From Cunninghamia lanceolata (lineage: Eukaryota; Streptophyta; Pinopsida; Cupressales; Cupressaceae), in the NCBI GenBank assembly GCA_027924645.1, contig BSBN01001252.1, forward strand, positions 795,501-859,500: a stretch of DNA of 64,000 bases, in the 5' to 3' direction. This document shows, one piece after another, positions 59,727 through 64,000 of the stretch. The notes below the pieces were generated by a model. The model worked only from the letters and a program-made list of their open reading frames with translations. It was not told the DNA's origin and searched no databases. A program made the position numbers and the translations under genes. Position 1 is the stretch's first letter, and every line of letters begins with the position of its first letter.

Positions 59727-61173
59727 GAAAGCCCAACAAAAGGTGCTTGAAATTTTCTCTAGCTTCAAATGAAATGCTTTGCAAATAGATTATGTAAAAT
59801 ACTCTACTAATTATAGCATAACAAGTCATTTAAATTCGATTACTTTCTAATCAAGTTTCTTCAAGCCCAAATATTAGCCATAGTCTATTTTTGTTAGTGT
59901 CATTTTTGGACATTACTTCCCTACCGGCTTTTTTAAGCATTAATACCTTGTTTTTTTTTCATTTTTAGATACATCTCACTTAGCTTGCTTCGTACTGAAT
60001 AGTAAATTACAATGTTAAATTACAAATTGCAAAAAGAAAAAATCAAAATTAATTTTGAAAGATAATTTTACAAAAATAGAAGATAAAATATATTTTTTGA
60101 ATTTTCATATATATAATATAACAATATTATGGTTGATTATTGTAAGGGTAAAAATTGTATATCTCACACTTTTCTTCTTTGTTTTAAATTTATTTTGACA
60201 TGTATGTTTTAAATGTAATGACTAGTATAAAAGTGGTATATTTTTTGTAAAATTTACCAATTAACTCAAACTTAGTCTAATCGTTCCTCCACACATCTAT
60301 AAAGTATAGACTCCATTTACATTTTATTCATTCATTATCATGGGTCAAATCTATGGAGCAAACATGACCATCTTATTCCTAAATTGATATTTAAATAAAT
60401 GGACGAGCTGACTCCCTTCCTACTAGCTGCCACTTGCCAACTTAAGCAAGAAATATAATTTGTTTGGTTGTATAAAAGATCAAACCTTGATTCACTTTTA
60501 GGCATCCAAAATCAAGAGAGAATCATAGCACCTCATTGCATTATTAGCTTACATCAACACATGCATCATTAATGATAGTGTAACATGCCTTCTCATATTA
60601 CTCGGAATTACACTAACATGAAAACATGAGTGAAATATATTTCTTTTTTTATAACTTTTAAGAAAAAAAAGTAAATCTTTTTTGAATATTTTTTAACCTG
60701 AAATTCAATATATTCAAAGATAACTTATAGTGATAAAATTTAACTTTACATTTACATTATTCCGCTGTTTGGCAAAATAATAATTTACATCAATTCACAG
60801 CATGAAATTTTACACAAAAGTACTATCTCTGGAATCTTGATATTTGTCGTTCAAATCTTGGCAAGTCTTTTACTACAGAGGGAGAGCATCATCCGAGTGC
60901 TTTACCTCCAACCATAGACCAGTGGTCCCCCACACACCTTCCTTCTTAAGTGGCCCTACCCTTCACAAAGAGTATAGACATGTGGATCTAGCAAGTTTCC
61001 ATTTGAGTCTTAGTGCTGTGTCCTACATAACTCAATTGACAGACAATCTTCTAGCTAAGTATGATCTTCCTGACCAGTTACACACTTCTAATGACATACC
61101 TACAATTATTTGTTTGTGAGTTCTCCTCCAAATGAATTTCTATTGTGGACATAGAACCAATGGAGTAAGACTA
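59727..61173. other. Unassigned sequence, possibly copia leader at its end
   Basis: AT-rich to about 60830. The plus-strand frame at 60844-61119 has no recognised motif. Since a primer-binding site lies at 61175 pointing left, 60850-61170 may be the leader of a lost copia element on the minus strand. Confidence 0.35.
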
Positions 61174-61174
61174 T

Positions 61175-61322
61175 AAGCCCTCATACCATGTCACAACATC
61201 TAGAACTCATAACCAACCTACCACATAGACAATCAATATTATTTTGCTAATCTATAGATAAACTCTATTTAGGAACTCTTTATAGGTAAATATCACACCA
61301 AAGTCCCAACATTCTCCCACTT
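61175..61322 (-). mobile_element. Short copia LTR bordered by both PBS and polypurine tract
   Basis: The LTR is 61187-61311 (minus strand TGTTGGGACTTTGG...GATGTTGTGACA, 125 bp). On one side (61322-61312) lies minus-strand AAGTGGGAGAA, a polypurine tract, and beyond it RNase H at 61520-61960. On the other side (61186-61175) lies TGGTATGAGGGC, a primer-binding-site-like sequence. Both on one LTR means it served as the 3' LTR of one element and the 5' LTR of another. Confidence 0.5.
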
Positions 61323-61519
61323 GATATTTATTGCATGAGAGAGTGTGGTATGTACAACCCAAGAAGTTAGCCTCATGCATTGAAATGGGATAAACCCATT
61401 GCATCCCTACACAATAAAAACTTAGCAATACTCGCCAACTTAGTTAAAGAATTAATTGTATTTATCTAAGTGTCAATTCTATCCATCTAAACTTTAACTA
61501 CCTTAACCATATCTCTAAA

Positions 61520-61960
61520 AAATGATATTGTACATCCACATGTTTAGTCTAAGCATAATAAATTGTAGGATTTTTAGCTAGACATGTTGCACTCTATGAA
61601 TCATAATTCAATATTATATGATTCTTAAAATTGATAGTGCTACCTAGTCTTTGTAACCACAATACTTCTTTACAAGCATATGTTTCTACCATGTACTCTA
61701 CTTCAATTGTGGATAACACAATTATCCATTATTGCTTACTCACCTAGCTAACTACTCCTTCAAATAGAATAAGGTCATAGCTACTTATTGACCTTTAATC
61801 ATCCAAATCCCCAACCCAATTAAAATCTACAAATTCCTATATGCTCAAGAATTTGCCCACATTATTAGTACCATGATAAGACAAACAATAATCCAAAGCC
61901 CTTCTCAAGTATTTGAACACTCTCCCTACTTGTGTCAAATGTTCTTTACCGAGCTTAGTC
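61520..61960 (-). pseudogene. Copia RNase H remnant
   Basis: Minus-strand translation gives VFKYLRRALDYCLSYHGTNN, DFNWVGDLDD, VLSTIEVEYMVETYACKEVL and NPTIYYA, a stop, then TKHVDVQYHFLEI. These are the conserved RNase H blocks of plant copia (DADWAGD, STAEAEY, HARTKHI.V.YHF). Stops are frequent and E and D residues of the active site are partly lost. Confidence 0.75.
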
Positions 61961-62675
61961 ATTGTTGTCCTATTTTCAAAACTATACTAATGCATTCATG
62001 CCTTGGCTTTTTCTTCATCCTGTGTATGTCACTTCCTTGTTTATTCATCCCTAGTTCAACTTTACTTAGTCATTTTTCAAGTTGTCGGTGATCCTTTGCA
62101 TTCTTGAACCAAAGTCGGTGAGTTCAAAAGTTCTTGAACCGCCCGACTTCCCAACATGCCTGCGAAGTTCAATATCTTAGGTCTCCCTTTGTGTCTCGGT
62201 ATTGTGAAGTTTCTATGTTGTCGGGAGTTCGGAAGTTCTTTGAACTTCTGAACCTCTGATTTGGAGTTCAAAGCTTCCATTTCTGCCTGACTTGTTGACT
62301 TTGAAAAGCTTGTTCCTTCATATGGTGTTTTTACTGTGCTGGCATACGGTATAAAGGAATGACACTTGTCACTTCACATTTAATTAGAAGTATGTGAGAA
62401 CACAGTGGCACAATCTTTGGAGGTAAACTCGAGATATACACTAATGAGTTTAAAAGATAAATTCGCCACTAGAATTTAATGTTCCCTATAAGCGAATTTA
62501 TGTGAAGTGACATTGGTTTTAATAAATTCTCCATCTCGCCTAAAGTTGTATCATTTCACAAAGGGGATGCGTTGCAGAGTAATAAATAACTAGCTTGTTA
62601 CATGCAGAATATCAACATAACTCCATTCTCACAGGTCAGCACGATTAGCAGCATCTCTTTCTTGTTTTACTCTGT
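61961..62675. other. Unassigned sequence with GTTCTTGAAC-like motifs
   Basis: 62095-62280 repeats imperfect forms of AGTTC(T)TTGAAC and CGGGAGTTCGGAAG in both orientations. No gene is supported. The following part leads to the TATA-like box at 62676. Confidence 0.35.
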
Positions 62676-62683
62676 TATAAAAG
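62676..62683 (+). promoter_or_regulatory. TATA-like box
   Basis: TATAAAAG lies 47 bp upstream of the ATG at 62723, in DNA that is not extremely AT-rich. The spacing would allow a very short leader. Whether it is used is unknown. Confidence 0.35.
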
Positions 62684-62722
62684 CACAACATTTTCTTTGG
62701 GAGTTAGAAAATTTCCATTTCC

Positions 62723-64000
62723 ATGTATCTACATAAAGAACTTCCTGTTAGTGCCTTGCATTTCCCTGTGTTGTCTGCATATGCTTCGGAGTCTCTGGTT
62801 GTTTGGTTCCTCAAATATATGAAGATGAAATTCAAATTTCAAGGAATTCCTATGGCCTCTATCATGGAGAATGGTTTGTCTGGGGTGAGAGATACCAATT
62901 TAGGCCATGTTGATTTCGAAGATTTCTGGAGAAGAATGCAGTCTGAAAATCAAACTCCTCTAGTGGAAAAGGTTGTTAGTAGCAGGTTGGATAGAGTTGG
63001 AAGATTTCCACCCGCAGTGCATCGACCTGAATTGATAGTGGTGTGTGCCAATGGTTACTTTCCAGAGTCCCAGGAGATAAGAACTTCTAACGGTGTTGTC
63101 AAGGCAAAAAATGATTCCAAATCTGTCGCCCTAGCTCTAAATTTGGAGGAACACGAAGACAATGCTGATGTTTCTATGTCCTCTGCCTAGAATTATTACA
63201 ATGAAAGAAAAGATTGGTGTCATACTCACATTTCCAAGAGCTGGTTGGAAATTGAGAAGACTAGGAAATCCCAGCTTCTTGCCAATCTAAAGAGGAGCCA
63301 TTTTAAAGAAGAGATTTTAGATATGATAACCTTGTTGAACCAAGTAGTTGGGAGCCCAGAATTGGATACTTTTGAGTTTTCGATGTGCATATTCATTTTA
63401 CTAATTTGTGGAGACCACCACATTGATTGGGCAAAAATTATTAGCGAAAGTTTACACGAACAGTTGATGAATTTCACAAGAAATGTGAGTTTCCACATGT
63501 GTTCCCAGCTGGTATATGTGTTGGCTCGGAGAGAGGCTACTTGGCCCGGCTTGAGGATTTAAGGAAATCCTGCCGCAAGTACGCATGTGTACCATATTTT
63601 CCCTCAGTTGCAGAAAATTGAAGGTATGAAAGATTTCAAGCGAGTAAATGATGCTTTTTCTATGATGTTGACTAAGAAGATTGATGGCTCGATAGAGCGA
63701 AGGTTTTCAATTGAAGCATCCACTCTAGTCATGAAATTTGGAAGTTTTTACATTTAGTTTGATCTCTTTTCTTATTTGAGAATTGGGGGTTATGAAAATG
63801 CCCCATTGAAACTGCCACGATACCCATCCAACTATCTGGTGTTTCTGGAGTTGTGCCGTTAGATGGCGTCGATGAATGTAAAATATTATGCTATGAAGAA
63901 GAAGGGGTATTCTTTCCCTGTGACCTTGTCAGTTTCTATTCCTGCAAGAATAACGATGGAGCCAAAAACGTTGACAAGTTGCTATCGAAATTTAGTCTCC
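62723..64000 (+). pseudogene. Unrecognised reading frame with four in-frame stops
   Basis: One plus-strand frame runs 1278 bp to the window end without a frameshift. It is broken only by TAG 63188, TAA 63560, TAG 63755 and TAG 63860. Segments: 62723-63187 (155 codons, containing HVDFEDFWRRMQSENQTPLV), 63191-63559 (DHHIDWAKIISESLHEQLMN, FTRNVSFHMCSQLVYVLARR) and the remainder (GGYENAPLKLPRYPSNYLVF). The middle part is helical, the last is Pro/Tyr-rich. I do not recognise the family. Similar repetitive plant proteins are often transposon-derived. The ATG choice at 62723 is supported by the upstream TATA-like box only. Confidence 0.5.

Overview
This window looks like nuclear DNA from a land plant, most likely a large, repeat-rich genome such as a gymnosperm; the species guess is inference. 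The evidence is long AT-rich non-coding stretches, plant-style Ty1/copia and Ty3 elements primed by initiator tRNA-Met, L1-type LINEs with a C-terminal RNase H, TTTAGGG-type repeats and a nuclear tRNA-Ile(UAU) with an intron. I find no confident intact host protein gene. Almost every protein-coding trace is mobile and decayed.

Layout. 0-3.1 kb: LTR-retrotransposon ends. 3.6-5.8 kb: decayed minus-strand reading frames, one a LINE RNase H. 7.5-18.6 kb: a decayed copy of an unclassified transposase-like gene, split by an 8.3-kb copia element (9962-18241, target duplication ATTTT) that itself carries an inverted solo LTR of a related family. 18.8-20.2 kb: tandem repeats. 22.6-28.6 kb: a second, better preserved copy of the transposase-like gene (plus strand), with remnants of a minus-strand companion gene and an array of GGGTACCC palindromes upstream, and repeated tail units downstream. 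30.6-31.3 kb: a LINE remnant beside a perfect 25-bp hairpin. 32.6-34.9 and 39.3-40.6 kb: two larger minus-strand relatives of the companion gene. 36-38.6 kb: tandem repeats containing telomere-like motifs. 41-43.2 kb: an array of the same tail units, holding a hAT-type MITE with its empty site visible in a neighbouring unit. 43.5-46.4 kb: a second palindrome class, then a minus-strand LINE. 47.7 kb: tRNA. 50.4-56.2 kb: a Helitron-like fragment interrupted by a gag-only LTR element (TR-GAG type, target duplication TTGCT). 61.2-62 kb: copia remnant with an LTR bordered by both a polypurine tract and a primer-binding site. 62.7-64 kb: an unrecognised reading frame with four in-frame stops, running off the window.

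The candidate undescribed system is the set of parts that keep occurring together: (i) a Cys-rich, DDE-like transposase with a C-terminal beta-rich domain (7.8-18.6 and 24.4-27.6 kb); (ii) a minus-strand companion protein family with a conserved core (22.6-23.1, 32.6-34.8, 39.3-40.6 kb); (iii) palindrome clusters of two classes (CGGGTACCCG at 24 and 39 kb; TTCGGGCGA...CGCCCGAA at 7.5 and 43.5 kb); and (iv) repeated tail units (28.3-28.6 and 41-43.2 kb). I propose these are remnants of a two-gene DNA transposon family. Target duplications and termini for it were not found by eye.
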